Source: Eledone cirrhosa (lineage: Eukaryota; Mollusca; Cephalopoda; Octopoda; Eledonidae). Taken from it: a DNA stretch of 64,000 nt. Numbering within the stretch: position 1 is the stretch's first letter; each line of letters opens with the position of its first letter. The translations under genes were made by a program, and so were the position numbers. The notes under the pieces are model-generated. The model was not told the DNA's origin. It did no database searches and saw only the letters and a program-made list of their open reading frames with translations. The stretch is from positions 3,276,275 through 3,340,274 of the forward strand of contig OZ024742.1 of assembly GCA_964016885.1 (NCBI GenBank). Reading direction: 5' to 3'. This document shows positions 15,489-30,300 of the stretch, in pieces.

Positions 15489-18400
15489 GTTGAAGACAAC
15501 AACGTTGAAGACAGCAACGTTGAAGACAGCAACGTTGAAGACAGCAACGTTGAAGACAACAACGTTGAAGACAGCAACGTTGAAGACAGCAACGTTGAAG
15601 ACAGCAACGTTGAAGACAGCAACGTTGAAGACAACAACGTTGAAGACAGCAACGTTGAAGACAGCAACGTTTAAGATAGCAACGTTGAAGACAGCAACGT
15701 TGAAGACAACAACGTTGAAGACAGCAACGTTGAAGACAGCAACGTTGAAGACAACAACGTTGAAGACAGCAACGTTGAAGACAGCAACGTTGAAGACAGC
15801 AACGTTGAAGACAACAACGTTGAAGACAACAACGTTGAAGACAACAACGTTGAAGACAGTAACGTTTAAGACAGCAACGTTGAAGAAAGCAACGTTGAAG
15901 ACAACAACGTTGAAGACAGCAACGTTGAAGACAGTAACGTTGAAGACAACAACGCTGAAGACAGCAACGTTGAAGACAACAACGTTGAAGACAGCAACGT
16001 TGAAGACAACAACGTTGAAGACAACAACGTTGAAGACAACAACGTTGAAGACAACAACGTTGAAGACAGCAACGTTGAAGACAGCAACGTTGAAGACAAC
16101 AACGTTGAAGACAACAACGTTGAAGACAACAACGTTGAAGACAGCAACGTTGAAGACAACAACGTTGAAGACAGCAACGTTGAAGAAAACAACGTTGAAG
16201 ACAGCAACGTTGAAGACAACAACGTTGAAGACAACAACGTTGAAGACAACAACGTTGAAGACAACAACGTTGAAGACAACAACGTTGAAGACAACAACGT
16301 CGAAGACAACAACGTTGAAAACAACATCATTGAAGACAAAAACGTTGAAGACAGCAACGTTGAAGGCAACAACGTTGAAGATAACAACGTCGAATACAAC
16401 AACGTTGAAGACAATAACGTTGAAGATAGCAAAGTTGAATACAACAACGTTGAAAAGAACGACGTTGTAGATAACAACGTTGAAGACAGCTACGTTGAAG
16501 ATAACAAAGTTGAAGACAATAACGTTGAAGACAATAACGTTGAAGACATCAACGTTGATGACAGCAACGTTGAGGCAGCAACGTTGAAGACAACAACGTT
16601 GAAGACAACAACGTTGAAGACAGCAACGTTGAAGACAGCAACGTTGAAGACAACAACGTTGAAGAAAACAACGTTGAAGACAACAACGTTGAAGACAACA
16701 ACGTTGAAGACAGCAACGTTGAAGACAGTAACGTTGAAGACAACAACGCTGAAGACAGCAACGTTGAAGACAACAACGTTGAAGACAGCAACGTTGAAGA
16801 CAACAACGTTGAAGACAACAACGTTGAAGACAACAACGTTGAAGACATCAACGTTGAAGACAGCAACGTTGAAGACAGCAACGTTGAAGACAACAACGTT
16901 GAAGACAACAACGTTGAAGACAACAACGTTGAAGACAGCAACGTTGAAGACAACAACGTTGAAAAGAACGACGTTGTAGATAACAACGTTGAAGACAGCA
17001 ACGTTGAAGATAACAAAGTTGAAGACAATAACGTTCAAGACAATAACGTTGAAGACATCAACGTTGATGACAGCAACGTTGAGGCAGCAACGTTGAAGAC
17101 AACAACGTTGAAGACAGCAACGTTGAAGAAAACAACGTTGAAGACAGCAACGTTGAAGACAGCAACGTTGAAGACAACAACGTTGAAGACAACAACGTTG
17201 AAGAAAACAACGTTGAAGACAACAACGTTGAAGACAACAACGTTAAAGACAACAACGTCGAAGACAACAACGTTGAAAACAACATCATTGAAGACAAAAA
17301 CGTTGAAGACAGCAACGTTGAAGGCAACAACGTTGAAGATAACAACGTTGAATACAACAACGTTGAAGACAATAACGTTGAAGATAGCAAAGTTGAATAC
17401 AACAACGTTGAAAAGAACGACGTTGTAGATAACAACGTTGAAGACAGCTACGTTGAAGATAACAAAGTTGAAGACAATAACGTTGAAGACAATAACGTTG
17501 AAGACATCAACGTTGATGACAGCAACGTTGAGGCAGCAACGTTGAAGACAACAACGTTGAAGACAACAACGTTGAAGACAGCAACGTTGAAGACAACAAC
17601 GTTGAAGACAACAACGTTGAAGACAACAACGTTGAAGACAACAACGTTGAAGACAGCAACGTTGAAGACAGCAACGTTGAAGACAGCAACGTTGAAGACA
17701 ACAACGTTGAAGACAGCAACGTTGAAGACAGCAACGTTGAAGACAGCAACGTTGAAGACAGCAACGTTGAAGAAAACAACGTTGAAGACAGCAACGTTGA
17801 AGACAGCAACGTTGAAGACAACAACGTTGAAGACAGTAACGTTTAAGACAACAACGTTGAAGAAAGCAACGTTGAAGACAACAACGTTGAAGACAGCAAC
17901 GTTGAAGACAGTAACGTTGAAGACAACAACGCTGAAGACAGCAACGTTGAAGACAACACCGTTGAAGACAGCAACGTTGAAGACAACAACGTTGAAGACA
18001 ACACCGTTGAAGACAGCAACGTTGAAGACAACAACGTTGAAGACAAAAACGTTGAAGACAACAACGTTGAAGACAACAATGTTGAAGACAGCAACGTTGA
18101 AGACAGCAACGTTGAAGACAACAACGTTGAAAAGAACGACGTTGTAGATAACAACGTTGAAGACAGCAACGTTGAAGATAACAAAGTTGAAGACAATAAC
18201 GTTGAAAACAATAACGTTGAAGACATCAACGTTGATGACAGCAACGTTGAGGCAGCAACGTTGAAGACAACAACGTTGAAGACAACGACGTTGAAGACAA
18301 CAACGTTGAAGACAGCAACGTTGAAGACAGCAACGTTGAAGACAACAACGTTGAAGACAGCAACGTTGAAGACAACAACGTTGAAGACAACAACGTTGAA

Positions 18401-21400
18401 GACAGCAACGTTGAAGACAGCAACGTTGAAGACAGCAACGTTGAAGACAGCAACGTTGAAGACAGCAACGTTGAAGACAACAACGTTGAAGACAGCAACG
18501 TTGAAGACAGCGACGTTGAAGACAGCAACGTTGAAGACAACAACGTTGAAGACAGCAACGTTGAAGACAGCAACGTTGAAGACAACAACGTTGAAGACAG
18601 CAACGTTGAAGACAGCAACGTTGAAGACAGCAACGTTGAAGACAACAACGTTGAAGACAACAACGTTGAAGACAACAACGTTGAAGACAGCAACGTTGAA
18701 GACAGCAACGTTGAAGACAGCAACGTTGAAGACAACAACGTTGAAGACAGCAACGTTGAAGACAACAACGTTGAAGACAGCAACGTTGAAGACAGCAACG
18801 TTGAAGACAGCAACGTTGATGACAGCAACGTTGAAGACAACAACGTTGAAGACAACAACGTTGAAGACAGTAACGTTTAAGACAGCAACGTTGAAGAAAG
18901 CAACGTTGAAGACAACAACGTTGAAGACAGCAACGTTAAAGACAGTAACCTTGAAGACAACAACGCTGAAGACAGCAACGTTGAAGACAACAACGTTGAA
19001 GACAGCGACGTTGAAGACAACAACGTTGAAGACAACAACGTTGAAGACAACAACGTTGAAGACAACAACGTTGAAGACAACAACGTTGAAGACAGCAACG
19101 TTGAAGACAGCAACGTTGAAGACAACAACGTTGAAGACAACAACGTTGAAGACAACAACGTTGAAGACAGCAACGTTGAAGACAACAACGTTGAAAAGAA
19201 CGACGTTGTATATAACAACGTTGAAGACAGCAACGTTGAAGATAACAAAGTTGAAGACAATAACGTTGAAGACAATAACGTTGAAGACATCAACGTTGAT
19301 GACAGCAACGTTGAGGCAGCAACGTTGAAGACAACAACGTTGAAGACAACAACGTTAAAGACAGCAACGTTGAAGACAACAACGTTGAAGACAACAACGT
19401 TGAAGACAACAACGTCGAAGACAACAACGTTGAAAACAACATCATTGAAGATAACAACGTTGAATACAACAACGTTGAAGACAATAACGTTGAAGATAGC
19501 AAAGTTGAATACAACAACGTTGAAAAGAACGACGTTGTAGATGACAACGTTGAAGACAGCTACGTTGAAGATAACAAAGTTGAAGACAATAACGTTGAAG
19601 ACAATAACGTTGAAGACATCAACGTTGATGACAGCAACGTTGAGGCAGCAACGTTGAAGACAACAACGTTGAAGACAGCAACGTTGAAGACAGCAATGTT
19701 GAAGACATCAACGTTGAAGACAGCAACGTTGAAGACAACAACGTTGAAGACAGCAACGTTGAAGACAACAACGTTGAAGACAGCAACGTTGAAGACAACA
19801 ACGTTTAAGACAGCAACGTTTAAGACAGCAACGTTGAAGACAGCAACGTTGAAGACAACAACGTTGAAGACAGCAACGTTGAAGACAGCAACGTTGAAGA
19901 CAACAACGTTGAAGACAGCAACGTTGAAGACAACAACGTTGAAGAAAACAACGTTGAAGACAACAACGTTGAAGACAACAACGTTGAAGACAGCAACGTT
20001 GAAGACAGCAACGTTGAAGACAACAACGTTGAAGACAACAACGTTGAAGACAACAACGTCGAAGACAACAACGTTGAAAACAACATCATTGAAGACAAAA
20101 ACGTTGAAGACAGCAACGTTGAAGGCAACAACGTTGAAGATAACAACGTTGAATACTACAACGTTGAAGACAATAACGTTGAAGATAGCAAAGTTGAATA
20201 CAACAACGTTGAAAAGAACGACGTTGTAGATAACAACGTTGAAGACAGCAACGTTGAAGATAACAAAGTTGAAGACAATAACGTTGAAGACAATAACGTT
20301 GAAGACATCAACGTTGATGACAGCAACGTTGAGGCAGCAACGTTGAAGACAACAACGTTGAAGACAACAACGTTGAAGACAGCAACGTTGAAGACAGCAA
20401 CGTTGAAAACAGCAACGTTGAAGACAACAACGTTGAAGACAGCAACGTTGAAGACAACAACGTTGAAGACAACAACTTTGAAGACAGCAACGTTGAAGAC
20501 AGCAACGTTGAAGACAGCAACGTTGAAGACAACAACGTTGAAGACAGCAACGTTGAAGACAGCAACGTTGAAGACAGCAACGTTGAAGACAGCAACGTTT
20601 AAGACAGCAACGTTGAAGACAGCAACGTTGAAGACAACAACGTTGAAGACAGCAACGTTGAAGACAGCAACGTTGAAGACAATAACGTTGAAGACAGCAA
20701 CGTTGAAGACAGCAACGTTGAAGACAGCAACGTTGAAGACAACAACGTTGAAGACAACAACGTTGAAGACAACAACGTTGAAGACAGCAACGTTGAAGAC
20801 AGCAACGTTGAAGACAGCAACGTTGAAGACAACAACGTTGAAGACAGCAACGTTGAAGACAACAACGTTGAAGACAACAACGTTGAAGAAAACAACGTTG
20901 AAGACAGCAACGTTGAAGACAGCAACGTTGAAGACAACAACGTTGAAGACAACAACGTTGAAGACAACAACGTTGAAGACAGCAACGTTGAAGACAGCAA
21001 CGTTGAAGACAACAACGTTATAGACAACAACGTTGAAGACAGCAACGTTGAAGAAAACAACGTTGAAGACAACAACGTTGAAGACAGCAACGTTGAAGAA
21101 AACAACGTTGAAGACAACAACGTTGAAGACAGCAACGTTGAAGACAGCAACGTTGAAGACAACAACGTTGAAGACAACAACGTTGAAGAAAACAACGTTG
21201 AAGACAGCAACGTTGAAGACAGCAACGTTGAAAAAAACAACGTTGAAGACAACAACGTTGAAGACAGCAACGTTGAAGACAACAACGTTGAAGACAATAA
21301 CGTTGAAGACAACAACGTTGAAGACAGCAACGTTGAAGAAAACAACGTTGAAGACAGCAACGTTGAAGACAGCAACGTTGAAGACAACAACGTTGAAGAC

Positions 21401-22216
21401 AACAACGTTGAAGAAAACAACGTTGAAGACAGCAACGTTGAAGACAACAACGTTGAAGACAGCAACGTTGAAGACAACAACGTTGAAGACAGCAACGTTT
21501 AAGATAGCAACGTTGAAGACAACAACGTTGAAGACAGCAACATTGAAGACAGCAACGTTGAAGACAACAACGTTGAAGACAGCAACGTTGAAGACAGCAA
21601 CGTTGAAGACAGCAACGTTGAAGACAACAACGTTGAAGACAGCAACGTTTAAGACAGCAACGTTGAAGACAGCAACGTTGAAGACAACAACGTTGAAGAC
21701 AGCAACGTTGAAGACAGCAACGTTGAAGACAACAACGTTGAAGACAGCAACGTTGAAGACAACAACGTTGAAGACAACAACTTTGAAGACAGCAACGTTG
21801 AAGACAGCAACGTTGAAGACAGCAACGTTGAAGACAACAACGTTGAAGACAGCAACGTTGAAGACAGCAACGTTGAAGACAGCAACGTTGAAGACAGCAA
21901 CGTTGAAGACAACAACGTTGAAGACAGTAACGTTTAAGACAGCAACGTTGAAGAAAGCAACGTTGAAGACAACAACGTTGAAGACAACAACGTTGAAGAC
22001 AGCAACGTTGAAGACAGTAACGTTGAAGACAACAACGCTGAAGACAGCAACGTTGAAGAAAACAACGTTGAAGACAACAACGTTGAGGACAACAACGTTG
22101 AAGACAACAACGTTGAAGACAGCAACGTTGAAGACAGCAACGTTGAAGACAACAACGTTGAAGACAACAACATTGAAGACAACAACGTTGAAGACAGCAA
22201 CGTTGAAGACAACAAC
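15489..22216. repeat. 6.4-kb super-repeat, second copy
   Basis: This is the second copy of 9,000-15,488. It includes the same GTTATAGAC unit at 14,633 and 21,016 and the same run of GAAGAAAAC units that follows it. Relative to copy one it lacks six units near 18,110 and one near 18,430. Confidence 0.85.
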
Positions 22217-25200
22217 GTTGAAGACAACAACGTTGAAGACAGCAACGTTGAAGACAGCAACGTTGAAGACAGCAACGTTGAAGACAACAACGTTGAAGAC
22301 AGCAACGTTGAAGACGGCAACGTTGAAGACAGCAACGTTGAAGACAGCAACGTTGAAGACAACAACGTTGAAGACAGCAACGTTGAAGACTGCAACGTTT
22401 AAGATAGCAACGTTGAAGACAGCAACGTTGAAGACAACAACGTTGAAGACAGCAACGTTGAAGACAGCAACGTTGAAGACAACAACGTTGAAGACAGCAA
22501 CGTTGAAGACAGCAACGTTGAAGACAGCAACGTTGAAGACAACAACGTTGAAGACAACAACGTTGAAGACAACAACGTTGAAGACAGTAACGTTTAAGAC
22601 AGCAACGTTGAAGAAAGCAACGTTGAAGACAACAACGTTGAAGACAGCAACGTTGAAGACAGTAACGTTGAAGACAACAACGCTGAAGACAGCAACGTTG
22701 AAGAGAACAACGTTGAAGACAGCAACGTTGAAGACAACAACGTTGAAGACAACAACGTTGAAGACAACAACGTTGAAGACAACAACGTTGAAGACAGCAA
22801 CGTTGAAGACAGCAACGTTGAAGACAACAACGTTGAAGACAACAACGTTGAAGACAACAACGTTGAAGACAGCAACGTTGAAGACAACAACGTTGAAAAG
22901 AACGACGTTGTAGATAACAACGTTGAAGACAGCAACGTTGAAGATAACAAAGTTGAAGACAATAACGTTGAAGATAATAACGTTGAAGACATCAACGTTG
23001 ATGACAGCAACGTTGAGGCAGCAACTTTGAAGACAACAACGTTGAAGACAGCAACGTTGAAGAAAACAACGTTGAAGACAGCAACGTTGAAGACAACAAC
23101 GTTGAAGACAACAACGTTGAAGACAACAACGTTGAAGACAACAACGTTGAAGACAACAACGTTGAAGACAACAACGTTGAAGACAACAACGTTGAAGACA
23201 ACAACGTTGAAGACAACAACGTTGAAGACAACAACGTCGAAGACAACAACGTTGAAAACAACATCATTGAAGACAAAAACGTTGAAGACAGCAACGTTGA
23301 AGGCAACAACGTTGAAGATAACAACGTTGAAAAGAACGACGTTGTAGATAACAACGTTGAAGACAGCTACGTTGAAGATAACAAAGTTGAAGACAATAAC
23401 GTTGAAGACAATAACGTTGAAGACATCAACGTTGATGACAGCAACGTTGAGGCAGCAACGTTGAAGACAACAACGTTGAAGACAACAACGTTGAAGACAG
23501 CAACGTTGAAGACAGCAACGTTGAAGACAACAACGTTGAAGAAAACAACGTTGAAGACAACAACGTTGAAGACAACATCGTTGAAGACAGCAACGTTGAA
23601 GACAGTAACGTTGAAGACAACAACGCTGAAGACAGCAACGTTGAAGACAACAACGTTGAAGACAGCAACGTTGAAGACAACAACGTTGAAGACAACAACG
23701 TTGAAGACAACAACGTTGAAGACATCAACGTTGAAGACAGCAACGTTGAAGACAGCAACGTTGAAGACAACAACGTTGAAGACAACAACGTTGAAGACAG
23801 CAACGTTGAAGATAACAAAGTTGAAGACAATAACGTTGAAGACAATAACGTTGAAGACATCAACGTTGATGACAGCAACGTTGAGGCAGCAACGTTGAAG
23901 ACAACAACGTTGAAGACAGCAACGTTGAAGAAAACAACGTTGAAGACAGCAACGTTGAAGACAGCAACGTTGAAGACAACAACGTTGAAGACAACAACGT
24001 TGAAGAAAACAACGTTGAAGACAACAACGTTGAAGACAACAACGTTGAAGACAACAACGTCGAAGACAACAACGTTGAAAACAACATCATTGAAGACAAA
24101 AACGTTGAAGACAGCAACGTTGAAGGCAACAACGTTGAAGATAACAACGTTGAATACAACAACGTTGAAGACAATAACGTTGAAGATAGCAAAGTTGAAT
24201 ACAACAACGTTGAAAAGAACGACGTTGTAGATAACAACGTTGAAGACAGCTACGTTGAAGATAACAAAGTTGAAGACAATAACGTTGAAGACAATAACGT
24301 TGAAGACATCAACGTTGATGACAGCAACGTTGAGGCAGCAACGTTGAAGACAACAACGTTGAAGACAACAACGTTGAAGACAGCAACGTTGAAGACAGCA
24401 ACGTTGAAGACAGCAACGTTGAAGACAACAACGTTGAAGACAGCAACGTTGAAGACAACAACGTTGAAGACAACAACGTTGAAGACAGCAACGTTGAAGA
24501 CAGCAACGTTGAAGACAGCAACGTTGAAGACAACAACGTTGAAGACAGCAACGTTGAAGACAGCAACGTTGAAGACAGCAACGTTGAAGACAGCAACGTT
24601 GAAGAAAACAACGTTGAAGACAGCAACGTTGAAGACAGCAACGTTGAAGACAACAACGTTGAAGACAGTAACGTTTAAGACAACAACGTTGAAGAAAGCA
24701 ACGTTGAAGACAACAACGTTGAAGACAGCAACGTTGAAGACAGTAACGTTGAAGACAACAACGCTGAAGACAGCAACGTTGAAGACAACACCGTTGAAGA
24801 CAGCAACGTTGAAGACAACAACGTTGAAGACAACAACGTTGAAGACAACAACGTTGAAGACAACAATGTTGAAGACAGCAACGTTGAAGACAGCAACGTT
24901 GAAGACAACAACGTTGAAGACAACAACGTTGAAGACAACAGCGTTGAAGACAATAACGTTGAAGACAACAACGTTGAAGACAGCAACGTTGAAGAAAACA
25001 ACGTTGAAGACAACAACGTTGAAGACAGCAACGTTGAAGACAACAACGTTGAAAAGAACGACGTTGTAGATAACAACGTTGAAGACAGCAACGTTGAAGA
25101 TAACAAAGTTGAAGACAATAACGTTGAAAACAATAACGTTGAAGACATCAAGGTTGATGACAGCAACGTTGAGGCAGCAACGTTGAAGACAACAACGTTG

Positions 25201-27320
25201 AAGACAACAACGTTGAAGACAACAACGTTGAAGACAGCAACGTTGAAGACAGCAACGTTGAAGACAACAACGTTGAAGACAGCAACGTTGAAGACAACAA
25301 CGTTGAAGACAACAACGTTGAAGACAGCAACGTTGAAGACAGCAACGTTGAAGACAACAACGTTGAAGACAGCAACGTTGAAGACAGCAACGTTGAAGAC
25401 AGCAACGTTGAAGACAACAACTTTGAAGACAGCAACGTTTAAGACAGCAACGTTGAAGACAGCAACGTTGAAGACAACAACGTTGAAGACAGCAACGTTG
25501 AAGACAGCAACGTTGAAGACAGCAACGTTGAAGACAATAACGTTGAAGACAGCAACGTTGAAGACAGCAACGTTGAAGACAGCAACGTTGAAGACAACAA
25601 CGTTGAAGACAACAACGTTGAAGACAACACTGTTGAAGACAGCAACGTTGAAGACAGCAACGTTGAAGACAGCAACGTTGAAGACAACAACGTTGAAGAC
25701 AGCAACGTTGAAGACAACAACGTTGAAGACAGCAACGTTGAAGAAAACAACGTTGAAGACAGCAACGTTGAAGACAGCAACGTTGAAGACAACAACGTTG
25801 AAGACAACAACGTTGAAGACAACAACGTTGAAGACAGCAACGTTGAAGACAGCAACGTTGAAGACAACAACGTTAAAGACAACAACGTTGAAGACAGCAA
25901 CGTTGAAGAAAACAACGTTGAAGACAACAACGTTGAAGACAGCAACGTTGAAGAAAACAACGTTGAAGACAGCAACGTTGAAGACAGCAACGTTGAAGAC
26001 AACAACGTTGAAGACAACAACGTTGAAGAAAACAACGTTGAAGACAGCAACGTTGAAGACAGCAACGTTGAAGAAAACAACGTTGAAGACAACAACGTTG
26101 AAGACAATAACGTTGAAGACATCAACGTTGATGACAGCAACGTTGAGGCAGCAACGTTGAAGACAACAACGTTGAAGACAGCAACGTTGAAGAAAACAAC
26201 GTTGAAGACAACAACGTTGAAGACAGCAACGTTGAAGACAGCAACGTTGAAGACAACAACGTTGAAGACAACAACGTTGAAGAAAACAACGTTGAAGACA
26301 GCAACGTTGAAGACAGCAACGTTGAAAAAAACAACGTTGAAGACAACAACGTTGAAGACAGCAACGTTGAAGACAACAACGTTGAAGACAATAACGTTGA
26401 AGACAACAACGTTGAAGACAGCAACGTTGAAGAAAACAACGTTGAAGACAGCAACGTTGAAGACAGCAACGTTGAAGACAACAACGTTGAAGACAACAAC
26501 GTTGAAGAAAACAACGTTGAAGACAGCAACGTTGAAGACAGCAACGTTGAAGACAGCAACGTTGAAGACAACAACGTTGAAGACAGCAACGTTGAAGACA
26601 GCAACGTTAAAGACAGCAACGTTGAAGACAGCAACGTTGAAGACAACAACGTTGAAGACAGCAACGTTGAAGACAACAACGTTGAATACAACAACGTTGA
26701 AGACAGCAACGTTGAAGACAACAACGTTGAAGACAGCAACGTTGAAGACAACAACGTTGAAGACAGCAACGTTTAAGATAGCAACGTTGAAGACAACAAC
26801 GTTGAAGACAGCAACATTGAAGACAGCAACGTTGAAGACAACAACGTTGAAGACAGCAACGTTGAAGACAGCAACGTTGAAGACAGCAACGTTGAAGACA
26901 ACAACGTTGAAGACAGCAACGTTTAAGACAGCAACGTTGAAGACAGCAACGTTGAAGACAACAACGTTGAAGACAGCAACGTTGAAGACAACAACGTTGA
27001 AGACAACAACGTTGAAGACAGCAACGTTGAAGACAGCAACGTTGAAGACAGCAACGTTGAAGACAGCAACGTTGAAGACAACAACGTTGAAGACAACAAC
27101 GTTGAAGAAAACAACGTTGAAGACAACAACGTTGAAGACAACAACGTTGAAGACAGCAACGTTGAAGACAGCAACGTTGAAGACAACAACATTGAAGACA
27201 ACAACGTTGAAGACAACAACGGTGAAGACAATAACGTTGAAGACAACAACGTTGAAGACAGCAACGTTGAAGAAAACAACGTTGAAGACAACAACGTTGA
27301 AGACAGCAACGTTGAGGCAG
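22217..27320. repeat. 6.4-kb super-repeat, third, shortened copy
   Basis: The order 22,217 to about 26,100 follows copies one and two (for example 23,860-24,237 against 10,570-10,947). Roughly 1.8 kb is missing before 26,157, which resumes the part seen at about 14,650. The variant order to the right of about 27,320 no longer follows this block. Confidence 0.7.
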
Positions 27321-30300
27321 CAACGTTGAAGACAGCAACGTTGAAGACAACAACGTTAAAGACAGCAACGTTGAAGACAGCAACGTTGAAGACAGCAACG
27401 TTGAAGACAGCAACGTTGAAGACAACAACGTTGAAGACAGCAACGTTGAAGACAACAACGTTGAAGACAACAACGTTGAAGAGAGCAACGTTGAAGACAG
27501 CAACGTTGAAGACAACAACGTTGAAGACATCAACGTTGAAGACAACAACGTTGAAGACAATAACGTTGAAGACAACAACGTTGAAGACATCAACGTTGAA
27601 GAAAACAACGTTGAAGACAACAACGTTGAAGACAGCAACGTTGAAGACAATAACGTTGAAGACAATAACGTTGAAGACATCAACGTTAATGACAGCAACG
27701 TTGAGGCAGCAACGTTGAAGACAACAACGTTGAAGACAATAACGTTGAAGACAATAACGTTGAAGACATCAACGTTGATGACAGCAACGTTGAGGCAGCA
27801 ACGTTGAAGACAACAACGTTGAAGACAGCAACGTTGAAGACAGCAACGTTGAAAAGAACGACGTTGTAGATAACAACGTTGAAGACAGCTACGTTGAAGA
27901 TAACAAAGTTGAAGACAATAACGTTGAAGACAATAACGTTGAAGACATCAACGTTGATGACAGCAACGTTGAAGACAGCAACGTTGAGGCAGCAACGTTG
28001 AAGACAGCAACGTTGAAGACAGCAACGTTGAAGAAAACAACGTTGAAGACAACAACGTTGAAGACAGCAACGTTGAAGACAACAACGTTGAAGACAATAA
28101 CGTTGAAGACAACAACGTTGAAGACAGCAACGTTGAAGAAAACAACGTTGAAGACAGCAACGTTGAAGACAGCAACGTTGAAGACAACAACGTTGAAGAC
28201 AACAACGTTGAAGAAAACAACGTTGAAGACAGCAACGTTGAAGACAGCAACGTTGAAGACAGCAACGTTGAAGACAACAACGTTGAAGACAGCAACGTTG
28301 AAGACAGCAACGTTAAAGACAGCAACGTTGAAGACAGCAACGTTGAAGACAACAACGTTGAAGACAGCAACGTTGAAGACAACAACGTTGAAGACAACAA
28401 CGTTGAAGACAGCAACGTTGAAGACAACAACGTTGAAGACAGCAACGTTGAAGACAAGAACGTTGAAGACAGCAACGTTTAAGATAGCAACGTTGAAGAC
28501 AACAACGTTGAAGACAGCAACGTTGAAGACAGCAACGTTGAAGACAACAACGTTGAAGACAGCAACGTTGAAGACAGCAACGTTGAAGACAGCAACGTTG
28601 AAGACAACAACGTTGAAGACAACAACGTTGAAGACAACAACGTTGAAGACAACAACGTTGAAGACAACAACGTTGAAGACAGCAACGTTGAAGATAGCAA
28701 CGTTGAAGACAACAACATTGAAGACAACAACGTTGAAGACAACAACGTTGAAGACAATAACGTTGAAGACAACAACGTTGAAGACAGCAACGTTGAAGAA
28801 AACAACGTTGAAGACAACAACGTTGAAGACAGCAACGTTGAGGCAGCAACGTTGAAGACAGCAACGTTGAAGACAACAACGTTGAAGACAGCAACGTTGA
28901 AGACAGCAACGTTGAAGACAGCAACGTTGAAGACAGCAACGTTGAAGACAACAACGTTGAAGACAGCAACGTTGAAGACAACAACGTTGAAGACAACAAC
29001 GTTGAAGAGAGCAACGTTGAAGACAGCAACGTTGAAGACAGTAACGTTGAAGACAACAACGCTGAAGACAGCAACGTTGAAGACAACAACGTTGAAGACA
29101 GCAACGTTGAAGACAACAACGTTGAAGACAACAACGTTGAAGACAACAACGTTGAAGACAACAACGTTGAAGACAACAACGTTGAAGACAGCAACGTTGA
29201 AGACAGCAACGTTGAAGACAACAACATTGAAGACAACAACGTTGAAGACAACAACGTTGAAGACAATAACGTTGAAGACAACAACGTTGAAGACATCAAC
29301 GTTGAAGAAAACAACGTTGAAGACAACAACGTTGAAGACAGCAACGTTGAAGACAATAACGTTGAAGACAATAACGTTGAAGACATCAACGTTGATGACA
29401 GCAACGTTGAGGCAGCAACGTTGAAGACAACAACGTTGAAGACAATAACGTTGAAGACAATAACGTTGGAGTCATCAACGTTGATGACAGCAACGTTGAG
29501 GCAGCAACGTTGAAGACAACAACGTTGAAGACAGCAACGTTGAAGACAGCAACGTTGAAAAGAACGACGTTGTAGATAACAACGTTGAAGACAGCTACGT
29601 TGAAGATAACAAAGTTGAAGACAATAACGTTGAAGACAATAACGTTGAAGACATCAACGTTGATGACAGCAACGTTGAAGACAGCAACGTTGAAGACAGC
29701 AACGTTGAAGACAGCAACGTTGAAGACAGCAACGTTGAAGACAACAACGTTGAAGACAACAACGTTGAAGACAACAACGTTGAAGACAACAACGTTGAAG
29801 ACAGCAACGTTGAAGACAGCAACGTTGAAGACAACAACATTGAAGACAACAACGTTGAAGACAACAACGTTGAAGACAATAACGTTGAAGACAACAACGT
29901 TGAAGACAGCAACGTTGAAGACAATAACGTTGAAGACAATAACGTTGAAGACATCAACGTTGATGACAGCAACGTTGAGGTAGCAACGTTGAAGACAACA
30001 ACGTTGAAGACAATAACGTTGAAGACAATAACGTTGAAGACATCAACGTTGATGACAGCAACGTTGAGGCAGCAACGTTGAAGACAACAACGTTGAAGAC
30101 AACAACGTTGAAGACATCAACGTTGAAGACAGCAACGTTGAAAAGAACGACGTTGTAGATAACAACGTTGAAGACAGCTACGTTGAAGATAACAAAGTTG
30201 AAGACAATAACGTTGAAGACAGCAACGTTGAAGACAACAACGTTGAAGACAACAACGTTGAAGACAACAACGTTGAAGACAACAACGTTGAAGACAACAA

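Noticed and set aside
8402..22913. Plus-strand open frames of 500-626 codons (KTTTL/KTATL repeats)
   Set aside because: They start at TTG, lack an ATG, end at TAG in boundary cassettes, and are explained by the repeat unit alone.
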